Part shown: one piece after another, positions 17,925 through 26,718 of the stretch | Layout: each line of letters starts with the position of its first letter | Numbering within the stretch: the stretch's first letter is position 1 | From: Hoylesella loescheii DSM 19665 = JCM 12249 = ATCC 15930 | GTDB lineage: Bacteria > Bacteroidota > Bacteroidia > Bacteroidales > Bacteroidaceae | Direction: 5' to 3' | Assembly: GCF_000378085.1 (NCBI RefSeq) | Contig: NZ_KB899212.1 | Coordinates: 62,001 to 126,000, forward strand | DNA length: 64,000 nt | Program-made: the position numbers and the translations under genes | Notes under the pieces: model-generated | Told to the model about the DNA's origin: nothing | What the model saw: only the letters and a program-made list of their open reading frames with translations | Databases searched by the model: none

Positions 17925-18521
17925 CTAGCTTAGAGGAAGAAGCTTGCCAACAAATGGCTTTACCACACCTTCATATAAGGTTTCACGGTAAATTTCAGGT
18001 CGTAATTCGTTGCCCGTCATTTGCCATGAGGGGATAAAGCAGACGATGTAAATGCAGCCGTCAATGTAGTAAGGCACGCCATATATGGGACATTTGTATC
18101 CGTCTATCATGCATTGCTTGAACTTTGGGGCATTAATTTTCCACCTTTTTCCTGTAGACTTCACTGCGACGATAACCATCGTTTCTTCTTTATCGCCATT
18201 CTTCTGCACCCGTATGGTTTTCATTGCAATGGTAAGTGGGTGGGCGAGCCACGAAGCGTCGAAAGTTCTTAATATGGCTTTTACGTATTGCCTATCGCTC
18301 TTATCCCCTTTCGCCTGCGCGAAGCCTTTGCCCGTCCAATACAGTTTGAGTTCGTCTTGGGCAGATACAATCTGGTAATGCGGTACTTGTTGTCGCCCCG
18401 TGGAATCTGCTTGCAGACTGTCCTTACCATGATTTAATGCTACGACGTTAGATGCCAATGCCGTAGTCGTTTGTAAGATGCAAGCGCAGAGCATGCAAAA
18501 TAGTTTTCTTTTTGAGTTCAT
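17925..18521 (-). CDS. Exported protein of unknown function
   Basis: A 198-residue protein with an N-terminal signal sequence (KRKLFCMLCACILQTTTALAS). The mature part is mixed alpha/beta with KLYWTGKGFAQAKGDKSDRQYVKAILRTFDASW and a hydrophobic C-terminal half containing YGVPYYIDGCIYIVCFIP. No family is recognised. It is monocistronic, flanked by repeat DNA downstream and ribD's 3' end upstream. A TAAATTTG box (minus strand, 18550-18557) lies about 29 bp before its start. Confidence 0.6.
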   Translation of the reverse strand: MNSKRKLFCMLCACILQTTTALASNVVALNHGKDSLQADSTGRQQVPHYQIVSAQDELKLYWTGKGFAQAKGDKSDRQYVKAILRTFDASWLAHPLTIAMKTIRVQKNGDKEETMVIVAVKSTGKRWKINAPKFKQCMIDGYKCPIYGVPYYIDGCIYIVCFIPSWQMTGNELRPEIYRETLYEGVVKPFVGKLLPLS

Positions 18522-18549
18522 CTGTTTATGGGTTTGTTAGTTTAGATGT

Positions 18550-18557
18550 CAAATTTA
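18550..18557 (-). promoter_or_regulatory. Possible -7 box of the 17.9-kb gene
   Basis: TAAATTTG on the minus strand fits TAnnTTTG at a plausible distance from the start, but no matching -33 element is seen. Confidence 0.35.
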
Positions 18558-18690
18558 AGTTTAAAAGTTGCAGCATTCTAGGCTGTTAAAGTGGTTTTTG
18601 GGGTATATGAAGATGACTAAAAAGGGTGTTAAGGCGTTAAGATTATTAAGGGGGCAAGTCCATACTGCGATCTAAATACTTATTAATTCA

Positions 18691-19734
18691 TTAAACAATA
18701 AACTTGCTAATAAACTCTTCCATCACATTCCCATCAAATATCTCCTGCTTAATCAGTCGAAATTTAGGTGGAATGCCGATAGCCTTAGTGCCATCGAAAA
18801 CGGTGAATGGGGCCGTTTCGCGATGTATCTCGTCACAGCAGTTGGCGTTGATGAAAGCCTGATGCACCGTAGCACCGCCCTCAACGATGAGTGTTTGCAC
18901 ATTGTCTTGATACAGTTGGGCAAGCAATTGGGCAATGGCTTGTTGGCGATGCAACACCAGTCGGCGCGGGCTTTTGCCCCACCAATGGCGCGTGTTCAGT
19001 GCAGGATGTTCGCGTTCGTCGGTGGTTTTGCCCACCAAAATGGCGTCGCACTCTGCCCTGAGCTTATGCGACAGCATCTGGGTGAAGGGCGTAGAGATGG
19101 CCAAGGCGCGGTAATGGTCGTCGATGAAGCCGTTGGCCGTTTGCGCCCACTTCATGATCACATACGGACGTTGTTCGCGTTGGAACACGATAAAATGGCG
19201 ATTCAGTGCCAAGCATTCTTTTTCAAGCACCCCCACAACCACCTCGATGCCCGCCCTACGTAGCTTTTCGATGCCTCGCCCTTGCACTTTGGCGAAGGGA
19301 TCGATGCATCCCACCACCACGCGCGCCACTCCCTTGTGGATGATAAGGTCGGCACAGGGTGGTGTTTTGCCGTAGTGCGAGCACGGTTCGAGGCTAACAT
19401 AGAGCGTAGCATGGGGTAAAAGGGCCTCGTCTTCGGGTCTAACTGCGGCAAAAGCATTTACCTCCGCATGTTCTGCACCGCAATGCACATGGTAGCCTTC
19501 GCCGATAATGCGGTCGCGATAAACAATCACCGCCCCCACCATGGGGTTGGGTTTAGCCCCCAACAGTCCGCATCGGGCCAGTTGTAAGCATCGGCGCATG
19601 TAGCGTTCGTCGGTTGTTTGCTCGACGTTCGCGCACGTTTGTGCCGTGGCCTGTCCAGTATTGGCAGGGTCAGATAAGTCCTTTTGGATTTGCGGCAACC
19701 ATTTTTCCGTGTCGTTCACATTGCTTTTATCCAT
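18691..19734 (-). CDS. ribD: Bifunctional riboflavin biosynthesis protein RibD
   Basis: A 347-residue enzyme carrying out the deamination and reduction steps of riboflavin synthesis. The N-terminal deaminase domain has the zinc motif HAEVNAF and PCSHYGKTPPC, plus GAKPNPMVGAVIV. The C-terminal reductase domain has KWAQTANGFIDD, AILVGKTT, RLVLHR and LIVEGGATVHQAFI. A ~40-residue non-conserved tail precedes the deaminase domain. The ATG at 19734 was chosen; another at 19758 overlaps the prmC start on the opposite strand. No other riboflavin genes are in view. Confidence 0.93.
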   Translation of the reverse strand: MDKSNVNDTEKWLPQIQKDLSDPANTGQATAQTCANVEQTTDERYMRRCLQLARCGLLGAKPNPMVGAVIVYRDRIIGEGYHVHCGAEHAEVNAFAAVRPEDEALLPHATLYVSLEPCSHYGKTPPCADLIIHKGVARVVVGCIDPFAKVQGRGIEKLRRAGIEVVVGVLEKECLALNRHFIVFQREQRPYVIMKWAQTANGFIDDHYRALAISTPFTQMLSHKLRAECDAILVGKTTDEREHPALNTRHWWGKSPRRLVLHRQQAIAQLLAQLYQDNVQTLIVEGGATVHQAFINANCCDEIHRETAPFTVFDGTKAIGIPPKFRLIKQEIFDGNVMEEFISKFIV

Positions 19735-19751
19735 TTTTTTTCTTATTTTTG
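19721..19751 (+). promoter_or_regulatory. prmC promoter overlapping the ribD 5' end
   Basis: TTG (19721-19723), a 20-bp spacer and TATTTTTG (19744-19751) match the consensus. The box ends only 5 bp before the prmC ATG at 19757, so transcription should begin at or next to the start codon. The -33 element is inside the first codons of ribD. Confidence 0.65.
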
Positions 19752-19756
19752 CAGCC

Positions 19757-20617
19757 ATGACTTACCCCGAATTGTGGCGCCGTTTGTTGCCCCTTTACGA
19801 TGAAGGCGAGGCCAAGGCCATTGTAAGGATGGTGCTTGACGTCGGCTTCGGACTGTCGTTGGCCGATGTTTACGCAGACAAAGTTACACAATTATCGCAA
19901 GACGATGCCCGCCTACTCCACAAAATGATGGATAAACTGGTGCAAGGCGTGCCCGTGCAGTATGTGTTGGGCTGCGCTGAGTTTGCTGGGCGCACGTTCG
20001 AAGTGGGGCAGGGGGTGCTCATCCCACGACCAGAAACCGAGGAATTGTGTGCTTGGATTGTGCAGGTTTGCAAGGATAGGGCCACCACTGGCACACCGCC
20101 CACGTTGTTAGACATTGGCACAGGCAGCGGATGTATTGCCACAACGCTGGCCCTCGACTTGCCCACATGGCGCGTTTCGGCCATAGACATATCGCAAAAG
20201 GCCCTCGACATCGCCACACGAAACGCCCAAAAGCTGGACGCTGAGGTGCAATTCGCCCTGCAAGACGCGCTTTGCATGCCTCCCGACACCAACTTGTGGG
20301 ATGTGATTGTTAGCAACCCGCCCTACATTATGCAGTGCGAGGCACTGCAGATGGAGTCCAACGTGTTGCAGAACGAACCCCACTCGGCCCTCTTCGTGCC
20401 CAACGAAGAGCCGCTGTTGTTTTACGAAAGCATCGCCCGATATGCCTTGCATGCCCTGAAAAGTGGTGGAAAACTGTTTTTCGAGATAAACCCCTTATGC
20501 CACGATGCCATGCAAAGAATGTTGATCGACATGGGTTGGCAGGCGATTGAAACACGTAACGACGCCTTCGGAAAGCAGCGAATGATGTCGGCGACAAGGC
20601 CAAAGGGAGTGAAGTAG
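19757..20617 (+). CDS. prmC: Release factor glutamine methyltransferase
   Basis: A 286-residue SAM-dependent methyltransferase that modifies the GGQ glutamine of peptide release factors. It shows the N-terminal helical domain (MTYPELWRRLLPLYDEGEAK), VPVQYVLGCAEFAGRTFEVGQGVLIPRPETEELC, the SAM motif LLDIGTGSGCIATTLAL and the substrate motif NPPY. This start gives the normal family N-terminus; the frame open further upstream overlaps ribD on the other strand. The next gene, recX, is 290 bp downstream beyond an octamer array. Confidence 0.93.
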   Translation: MTYPELWRRLLPLYDEGEAKAIVRMVLDVGFGLSLADVYADKVTQLSQDDARLLHKMMDKLVQGVPVQYVLGCAEFAGRTFEVGQGVLIPRPETEELCAWIVQVCKDRATTGTPPTLLDIGTGSGCIATTLALDLPTWRVSAIDISQKALDIATRNAQKLDAEVQFALQDALCMPPDTNLWDVIVSNPPYIMQCEALQMESNVLQNEPHSALFVPNEEPLLFYESIARYALHALKSGGKLFFEINPLCHDAMQRMLIDMGWQAIETRNDAFGKQRMMSATRPKGVK

Positions 20618-20905
20618 TAAAGTAGTAGAAGTAGTAAGGAGGGGGAGGAGTGAGTTGGGAAGTTAAGAAGTTAAGGTGTTAAGAAGTTAAGCCAAATGCT
20701 TGTTTGCACAATGGCAATGTTCTCGTTAACTTGTTAACTCGTCAACTGGTCTACTTGTATAAAGGCGAAAAGGTGAAGAGGTGAAAGATGAAAAAATGGC
20801 TGCACCTATTAACTTATCAACTCGTTAACTCGTCAACAGGTGAACCTGTCAACATACAACGCCCTTGTTAACTCGTCAACCCGTTAACTTATGAACTAAA
20901 TATCC
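20618..20905. repeat. Octamer arrays upstream of recX
   Basis: Three runs with an 8-bp period are separated by short irregular stretches: GAAGTTAA units, then CGTTAACT / GGTGAAAG units, then TTAACTCG / GTCAACCC units ending at TTATGAAC just before recX. The first run is complementary in sense to the last. Confidence 0.75.
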
Positions 20906-20909
20906 AACG

Positions 20910-21398
20910 ATGGAAGACAGACAAAAGCAAATAACCGAAGAACAAGCACGCACCCGTTTGGCCGCACTTTGCGCCCGAGCAGAGCATTGCACAGGAGAGA
21001 TGCGCGAGAAAATGTGGCGTTGGGGCATTGCCGAAGACGCACAACAGCGCATCGTAGACTATCTTGTAGCGAACAAGTATGTAGACGACGAGCGATTTTG
21101 TCGTATGTTCGTGCGCGACAAGATTACTTATAATCGCTGGGGACGACGAAAGGTGGAGCAGGCATTGATGGTTAAACGCATTTCGAGCGACATATATAAA
21201 CCCATATTAGATGAAGTGGCTGCGGAAGATTTTACGGCCGTTTTGCGCCCGTTGCTCGAAAGTAAGCGCCGCACTTTGAAAGCTGCCACCGACTACGAAC
21301 TGAATATGAAGCTGATAAAGTTTGCCCTGAGTCGTGGCTTCGATATGGAAACCATCCGCAAATGCTTAACCGATGTCGACGAGTTCACCGAAGATTAG
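20910..21398 (+). CDS. recX: Regulatory protein RecX
   Basis: A 162-residue protein that modulates RecA filament activity. It shows the repeated three-helix pattern of the family: ARTRLAALCARAEHCTGEMREKMWRWGI, then YLVANKYVDDERFCRMFVRDKITYNRWGRRKVEQALMVKRIS, then the third repeat to LTDVDEF. The diagnostic 'DeryA..fvrdki...wG..kI...L' pattern is intact. The last 26 bp overlap comF, so the two are translationally coupled. Confidence 0.88.
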   Translation: MEDRQKQITEEQARTRLAALCARAEHCTGEMREKMWRWGIAEDAQQRIVDYLVANKYVDDERFCRMFVRDKITYNRWGRRKVEQALMVKRISSDIYKPILDEVAAEDFTAVLRPLLESKRRTLKAATDYELNMKLIKFALSRGFDMETIRKCLTDVDEFTED

Positions 21399-22089
21399 TC
21401 TTTGGGCACGCATCGTAAGCTTGCTTGCACCCCGTTCGTGCGCCGTCTGTGGCACGCGACTCGAGCCCCATGAAGACATCGTTTGCGCCCTTTGCAACCT
21501 TTATCTGCCCCGAACCAACTACGCCATCAGCCCCTACGACAACGAGATGGCGCAGCTGTTTTGGGGTCGCGTGCCCATTGAGCGATGTGCCGCCCTGCTG
21601 CATTATCAGGCTGCCGCGCCTGCTAGTGCCTTGCTTTACAAGCTGAAATACGGCAATCGTCCCGATTTGGGCATAGAATTAGGACAGCTGATGGGCAAAG
21701 AACTGCTGCCAACAGGTTTCTTTGAGGGCATCGATTTCATTGTTCCTGTGCCGCTAGCACGACAAAGGGTGCGGCAAAGAGGTTATAATCAGAGCGAAAT
21801 GTTGGCGCAAGGCATCGCCCAAATCACAGGTTTGAAAGTGAAACGGAAGCTTATTCGCCGCATCGTAAATACCGAAACGCAAACCCATAAAGACCGATGG
21901 GAGCGCGCCGACAATGTTAACCACGCCTTTAAATTGGTTGGGCGACTTCCCAACGCAGGCTGCCACGTGCTTTTCGTGGATGATGTCGTTACCACAGGAG
22001 CCACCCTTTGCGCCTGTATGGGCTGCCTTTCGGGTATCCCCAACATAAAGGTGAGCGTGTTGAGTGTGGGCGTAGCGCTCACGCGATGA
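21373..22089 (+). CDS. comF: ComF family phosphoribosyltransferase-like protein
   Basis: A 238-residue protein with an N-terminal zinc-binding pair (CAVCG...CALC, residues about 23-42) and a type I phosphoribosyltransferase-like domain with IVPVPLARQRVRQRGYNQSEMLAQGIA and the PRPP loop VLFVDDVVTTGATL. Family members are linked to DNA uptake or handling of imported DNA, but the reaction is not established. It overlaps recX by 26 bp. Confidence 0.9.
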   Translation: MSTSSPKISLWARIVSLLAPRSCAVCGTRLEPHEDIVCALCNLYLPRTNYAISPYDNEMAQLFWGRVPIERCAALLHYQAAAPASALLYKLKYGNRPDLGIELGQLMGKELLPTGFFEGIDFIVPVPLARQRVRQRGYNQSEMLAQGIAQITGLKVKRKLIRRIVNTETQTHKDRWERADNVNHAFKLVGRLPNAGCHVLFVDDVVTTGATLCACMGCLSGIPNIKVSVLSVGVALTR

Positions 22090-22508
22090 GGCTGGTCGGC
22101 CTGTAATTTCCACCGCAAAAAGCTGCTGTTTGATGGCCGTTTGATAGAGAAACATGGTTTTAGAATTTATCGCTTCTAAGCAACGAAAACCCACAATACG
22201 GCATCATGTTTGGCTACAAGCCTTTGGTAGTGGGTCTACAAATGGTTTGTAGTGTGTCTACCAATGGTTTGTAGTGTGACTACAGTTGGTTTGTAGTCGC
22301 AGTACAAATGGATTAGTACTACGCGGTGGTTGGTGATATAGCCATTCGTTTTTATCTAATCTTGCTCAAAAAGCATCGTGTCTTGTCCCAAATTCACGTA
22401 TTAGTACTGATTCATTGATGGCAAAGCTTGTTGGCAGATGATATTCTAAAACCAGTTCTTTTCTGACTATAAAACATGCATAAACCTGAAAATACCCAAC
22501 AATAGGTA
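22090..22508. repeat. Intergenic repeats with TTGTAG-family 22-bp array
   Basis: Units of exactly 22 bp start at 22223, 22245, 22267, 22289 and 22311. The clearest read GTTTGTAGTGTGNCTAC...TG, with the inverted half-sites TTGTAG and CTACAA. The last unit merges into a decayed CTACGCGGTGGTTGG palindrome, and a CAAGATTAGATAA-type module (inverted) follows to about 22400. No gene seen; a minus-strand frame over 22366-22668 reads only repeat and hairpin DNA. Confidence 0.75.
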
Positions 22509-22539
22509 TTGTGAAGTTTCGCGAAAACAAGTAATTTTG
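22509..22539 (+). promoter_or_regulatory. Promoter upstream of the tetR leader
   Basis: TTG (22509-22511), a 20-bp spacer and TAATTTTG (22532-22539) match the consensus. The predicted start near 22546 precedes the hairpin terminator at 22613 by about 67 nt and tetR by 160 nt. Confidence 0.7.
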
Positions 22540-22559
22540 CTTGCGAGAAGAATAAGAAC

Positions 22560-22700
22560 ATGGTTGACATGAAAAGACATATAGGGCTACAAGCAGATTG
22601 CCTTTATTGTAAAGCGCACTGTCTGGGAAATCAGACAGTGCGCTTTTTTTGTGAACGCGGTCAAACATTGTTCTCTTTTAACCCACCTTATAATATATAG
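22560..22700 (+). CDS. Possible 46-codon leader ORF upstream of tetR
   Basis: A short frame, MVDMKRHIGLQADCLYCKAH and on to NPPYNI, begins about 14 nt after the predicted transcription start. It runs straight through the terminator hairpin and stops 6 nt before the tetR ATG. It contains four cysteines in DCLYCKAHC...FFCERG. It could be a leader peptide coupled to attenuation, or chance; no family is recognised. Alternatively the transcript is a small RNA of about 105 nt ending at the terminator. Confidence 0.3.
   Translation: MVDMKRHIGLQADCLYCKAHCLGNQTVRFFCERGQTLFSFNPPYNI
22613..22650 (+). terminator. Terminator/attenuator before tetR
   Basis: A perfect 13-bp stem, AGCGCACTGTCTG / CAGACAGTGCGCT with a 6-nt loop, followed by a run of T. 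It lies between a consensus promoter and tetR, so it should stop most transcripts before the regulator gene unless relieved. Confidence 0.85.
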
Positions 22701-22706
22701 AACGAT

Positions 22707-23321
22707 ATGCAAGTGAAGAAAGATGATGTTCGGTGTCGGATTATTTCCGTAGCTCATGATGAGTTTGTTCGCAATGGCGTGAAGAAAACTTCTATGCGAA
22801 CCATTGCCAAACGATCGGGGGTGGCACTGGGAAATATCTATAAATATTTCGAGAGCAAGGATAAAATATTGTGCGCGGTGCTAGCTCCGTTGCTTAAGGC
22901 ATTAGACGAATACATGCAGTATCACAACAGCAGCGAACACTTGGTGATAGATTTTTCTTTGGTAGAGCAGATGCAAAAGCAGATGATGAATAGGCTTTTG
23001 GAGTTGATAGGAAAGTTTAGGGCCGAACTGAAGCTACTGTTTTTCAACGCCGAAGGTACGTCGCTGGAGGGCTATCGTGACCGCTTGACCAAGCAACAAA
23101 CGCAATTGGGTATGGAATACCTGCAAATGTTGAAGCAGAAATACCCCCAATTGCATGTCGATATATCGCCGTTTCTGATGTATATCGTCTGCTCGATGTG
23201 GACGGCCGTTCTCTTTGAGATTGTGCAACACGAAGAACTTACGGAAGCAGAAATCACCAAATTCTTTGCCGAATACTTCGAATTCTCGGTCGCAGGTTGG
23301 CGAAAACTGATGAAGGCATAG
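22707..23321 (+). CDS. TetR/AcrR family transcriptional regulator
   Basis: A 204-residue repressor-type protein. Residues about 8-55 form the TetR DNA-binding domain (RCRIISVAHDEFVRNGVKKTSMRTIAKRSGVALGNIYKYFESKDKIL). The rest is the helical ligand-binding and dimerisation domain. It is followed in the same direction by an MMPL transporter, a lipoprotein-sorting-like protein and an outer-membrane protein, so it probably controls that export system and itself. The inducer is unknown. Confidence 0.9.
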   Translation: MQVKKDDVRCRIISVAHDEFVRNGVKKTSMRTIAKRSGVALGNIYKYFESKDKILCAVLAPLLKALDEYMQYHNSSEHLVIDFSLVEQMQKQMMNRLLELIGKFRAELKLLFFNAEGTSLEGYRDRLTKQQTQLGMEYLQMLKQKYPQLHVDISPFLMYIVCSMWTAVLFEIVQHEELTEAEITKFFAEYFEFSVAGWRKLMKA

Positions 23322-23540
23322 TCCTTTGAGTTTATGAGTTGGTGAGCTTTTGAGTTTTTGAGTTCATAAGTTTATGAGTTATTGAGGCTTTAAGTTTATG
23401 CCCTTATTAGATCAATGGCTCATAAACACTTAAACCCAACAGCTTATAAGCAGATGAATTTACCAACTTATAAATTAAAGAACTCACCTACTCAAATACT
23501 CATAACCCCATAAATTAAACAACTAATAAACTCAAATACA
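23322..23540. repeat. Octamer array with inverted halves
   Basis: The first half is built of GAGTTTAT / GAGTTNNT units in strict 8-bp phase. The second half is built of their reverse complements (CTCATAAA, ACTTATAA, CTCAAATA). The array fills the gap between tetR and the transporter gene up to its start codon and could fold as one long imperfect hairpin in mRNA. Confidence 0.8.
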
Positions 23541-25901
23541 ATGAAAATAGAACGTGTAAATAGGGGTTTCAAACGCACCTCTGTATGGATACTCAGGCAT
23601 AGATGGCTGGTGTTGGCCGCCTTTGCCATGTTAATGGCCCTCTCGGTTGTAGGCACCAAGCGCATCGTGATGAAGACATCGTTCGACGATTACTTCCTCG
23701 AAGACGACCCCGTGCTGGTTAAGACGAACGAGTTTAAGTCTATCTTTGGCAACGACTATTATGCGGCCGTGCTGGTTAAGAGCAAAGACATCTTCTCGCA
23801 TCGTAGCCTTTCGCTCATCCGCGAACTAAGTAACGAATTGCTCGACAGCCTTTCGTATGCCGAAAAGATTACCTCGCTCACCGATTTAGAGTTTACAGTG
23901 GGTACCGATGAGGGAATGACCATCGAACAAATAGTGCCCGACGAGATACCCACCGATGCCGCTTCGTTGGCGGCTATTAGAAAAAAAGCCTTCAGTAAAC
24001 CATATCTAGCCCGCAAGTTGGTATCGAAAGACGGTACGATGACATGGATAGTGGTGAAGCTACGAACGTTTCCGCCCGAGCAGGAGTGGAAAAAGACGAG
24101 TCGTACATCGCCTGACATACTTACGGGAAAAGAACTGGCGCACATCATTAGCAAGCCCAAGTACCAAGAATTGTCGCCCAACGCCTCGGGTATGCCCTAT
24201 CTTGCCCACGAAAAAGTCACCTTCTTGCAGGGCGAAATGGGCCGTTTGATGCTTTTCGCCTTCGTTGCTTCCATCTTGGTTATGCTTTTTGTAACGCGCT
24301 CGTTCCGTGGTGTGGTTGCGCCGTTGCTTACCTCGATGATAGGCATATTGCTGGGTTATGGTGTCATTGGCTGGACGGGCATCTACGTAGATCAGCCCAC
24401 CGTGATGATTGCCGTTATACTGGCATTCGCTTGTTCGATAGCCTATAACATCCACCTTTACAACTTCTTCAAAACCCGATTTGTGCAAACGGGACGTCGA
24501 CGCACGTCTGTCGTCGAGGCTGTGGGTTCAACTGGGTGGGGCGTATTGCTCTCCGGACTTACCACCATTGCAGCAATGGCAACCTTCTTGTCTATGAAAA
24601 TCGTGCCGATGCAGGCCATTGGACTTAACACCTCACTTTGTTTGCTGGGCGTTTTGGGCACTTGTCTCTTCATTACGCCTGTGTTATTGTCGTTTGGACG
24701 CAACCGAAAGCCACACCCCCACATGAATCATAGCATCGAAGGACGGGCTGGAACACTCTTCGAACGGCTTGGCAACTTCGTCATTCGTCGCCATCGTTCA
24801 GTCGTTATCGTGTCAGTGGTGTTCACCGCGTTTTGTGCTGTCGGTCTGTTCAGCATCGAACCCGCCTTCGATGTCGAACGTACCATGGGCCGAAAAGTGC
24901 CTTACGTGGCTCGTTTTCTCGACCTCTGCCAAACCGAATTGGGTAGTATGTACTCGTACGACGTGATGATTGTGCTACCCAAAGCAGGCGATGCCAAACT
25001 GCCAAGCAACCTAGAAAAACTAGACAAACTAAGTCGCATTGCCCAAACCTACAAGCTAACCAAGCGCCACAACTCCATTCTCGACATCATAAAGGATATG
25101 AATTGCACGCTCAATGCCAATAAAGACTCGGCCTATACCATACCCCACGACCCCAATATGGTGGCTCAGCTGTTGTTGCTTTACGAGAACGCAGGCGGAA
25201 CCGAGGCCGAATATTGGATGGATTACGACTATAAGCGGCTGCGTTTGCAGATAGAACTCAACTCGTATAACTCGAACGAGGCCGAGAAAGAAATGCAACT
25301 GATAGAGCAAGAGGCACAAAAGCTGTTCCCCAATGCCCATGTGTCGGCTGTGGGAAACATTCCCCAGTTCACCGCTATGCAGCAATACGTGGAGCGTGGG
25401 CAAATGTGGTCGATGTTGCTTTCTGTGCTTGTCATTGGCGTTATCCTTGTTTTTATCTTCGGCAACTGGAAAGTAGGGCTCATCGGCATGATACCTAACA
25501 TTGCCCCAGCTATCATCGTGGGTGGCATGATGGGATGGTTAGATTATCCGTTAGACATGATGACGGCATCGCTTATCCCCATGGTGTTGGGTATTGCCGT
25601 AGACGATACCATTCATTTCATCAATCATGGGCATCTGGCCTACAATCGTTATGGCGACTATAACATGGCCATCAAGCACACCTTCCGCACAGAAGGTCTC
25701 GCCATCGTTATGTCTACGGCGATCATTTCGGTAACTTTCGCCGGCTTTACGGTTTCTAGTGCCATCCAAGTGCGCAACTGGGGCATACTGGCTATTGCCG
25801 GAATGGTGTCTGCCTTGTTGGCCGACCTCTTCATTACGCCCATCTTGTTTAAGTATTTGCACATCTTCGGCAAGGGCCAAACAGGCAAGGGCAACGGCTG
25901 A
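23541..25901 (+). CDS. MMPL/RND-family transporter
   Basis: A 786-residue inner-membrane protein with two similar halves, each with one N-terminal helix, a periplasmic domain and a cluster of about five more helices (first cluster about residues 230-400, second about 640-780). RND/MMPL-type motifs are seen, for example [41 protein letters not shown] and [22 protein letters not shown], where the DD pair lies at the usual proton-relay position. Related proteins export lipids, hopanoids or fatty acids. The next two genes resemble periplasmic and outer-membrane partners, so an envelope lipid export role is inferred. Confidence 0.85.
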   Translation: MKIERVNRGFKRTSVWILRHRWLVLAAFAMLMALSVVGTKRIVMKTSFDDYFLEDDPVLVKTNEFKSIFGNDYYAAVLVKSKDIFSHRSLSLIRELSNELLDSLSYAEKITSLTDLEFTVGTDEGMTIEQIVPDEIPTDAASLAAIRKKAFSKPYLARKLVSKDGTMTWIVVKLRTFPPEQEWKKTSRTSPDILTGKELAHIISKPKYQELSPNASGMPYLAHEKVTFLQGEMGRLMLFAFVASILVMLFVTRSFRGVVAPLLTSMIGILLGYGVIGWTGIYVDQPTVMIAVILAFACSIAYNIHLYNFFKTRFVQTGRRRTSVVEAVGSTGWGVLLSGLTTIAAMATFLSMKIVPMQAIGLNTSLCLLGVLGTCLFITPVLLSFGRNRKPHPHMNHSIEGRAGTLFERLGNFVIRRHRSVVIVSVVFTAFCAVGLFSIEPAFDVERTMGRKVPYVARFLDLCQTELGSMYSYDVMIVLPKAGDAKLPSNLEKLDKLSRIAQTYKLTKRHNSILDIIKDMNCTLNANKDSAYTIPHDPNMVAQLLLLYENAGGTEAEYWMDYDYKRLRLQIELNSYNSNEAEKEMQLIEQEAQKLFPNAHVSAVGNIPQFTAMQQYVERGQMWSMLLSVLVIGVILVFIFGNWKVGLIGMIPNIAPAIIVGGMMGWLDYPLDMMTASLIPMVLGIAVDDTIHFINHGHLAYNRYGDYNMAIKHTFRTEGLAIVMSTAIISVTFAGFTVSSAIQVRNWGILAIAGMVSALLADLFITPILFKYLHIFGKGQTGKGNG

Positions 25902-25941
25902 AACATGGCAACTTATTATTAATCAAATAAATATCATAGCA

Positions 25942-26718
25942 ATGAAAACAATATTTTTAAGCGCAATCCTTTTGATGTGTTCTGCCGTTTCTTTATCGGC
26001 AGCTGGCTTAACAGGGCGCGACGTCATGCTGAAAGCGAAAAATCGGCCCGACGGCGACACCCGTTACGCCACCCTAACGATGACTCTGATACAGAAAAAC
26101 GGCAATCGCCGCGAACGTAAGCTTGTTTCGTGGGCCATGGATGTGGGCAAAGACAGCAAGCGGGTGATGTTTTTCACCTATCCTGGAGACGTGAAAGGTA
26201 CGGGATTTCTTACTTGGGACTACGACGATGCCAAACGCGAAGACGACCGTTGGCTATATCTGCCCGCCATGAAGAAGACGCGGCGTATCAGCGGAAAATC
26301 GTCGAAAACCGACTATTTCATGGGTAGCGACTTTACATACGATGACATGAGTAGTCGCAATGTGGATGAAGAAACCCACACCTTGCTACGCGAAGAAATG
26401 GTTGGAGGGCAGAAATGCTGGGTGGTTCAGTCCGTTCCTAACGACAAACACGAGATATATTCTAAGCGTATAACGTGGATAAGGCAAGACTGTGCCATGG
26501 CAGTAAAGGCCGAATACTATGATAAGCTCGACAAATTACACCGCAGTCTTACGGTGAGCAACATCTCGAAGGTACAAGGTTTCTGGGTGATGGGACACAT
26601 GGAGATGACCAATGTGCAGACAGGACATAAAACCATCCTCCAAATGAGCGGACATAAGTTCGACCTTAAGATAGATGCCGCATTGTTTACTGTTGCACGA
26701 TTAGAGAAGGGAATATGA
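25942..26718 (+). CDS. Outer-membrane lipoprotein-sorting-like protein
   Basis: A 258-residue periplasmic protein with a signal peptide (ending VSLSAAG). The order of features, [72 protein letters not shown] followed by [34 protein letters not shown], is typical of the LolA-like fold family found beside MMPL transporters. It may carry a hydrophobic substrate between membranes. The start at 25942 is used; the longer frame overlaps the transporter gene. Its stop overlaps the next start by 4 bp (ATGA). Confidence 0.85.
   Translation: MKTIFLSAILLMCSAVSLSAAGLTGRDVMLKAKNRPDGDTRYATLTMTLIQKNGNRRERKLVSWAMDVGKDSKRVMFFTYPGDVKGTGFLTWDYDDAKREDDRWLYLPAMKKTRRISGKSSKTDYFMGSDFTYDDMSSRNVDEETHTLLREEMVGGQKCWVVQSVPNDKHEIYSKRITWIRQDCAMAVKAEYYDKLDKLHRSLTVSNISKVQGFWVMGHMEMTNVQTGHKTILQMSGHKFDLKIDAALFTVARLEKGI

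Noticed and set aside
20328..20603. Frames antisense to prmC
   Set aside because: Typical shadows of GC-rich coding DNA; prmC motifs are intact on the plus strand.
22366..22668. 100-codon minus-strand frame
   Set aside because: It is antisense to a promoter, terminator hairpin and repeat module; composition fits chance.
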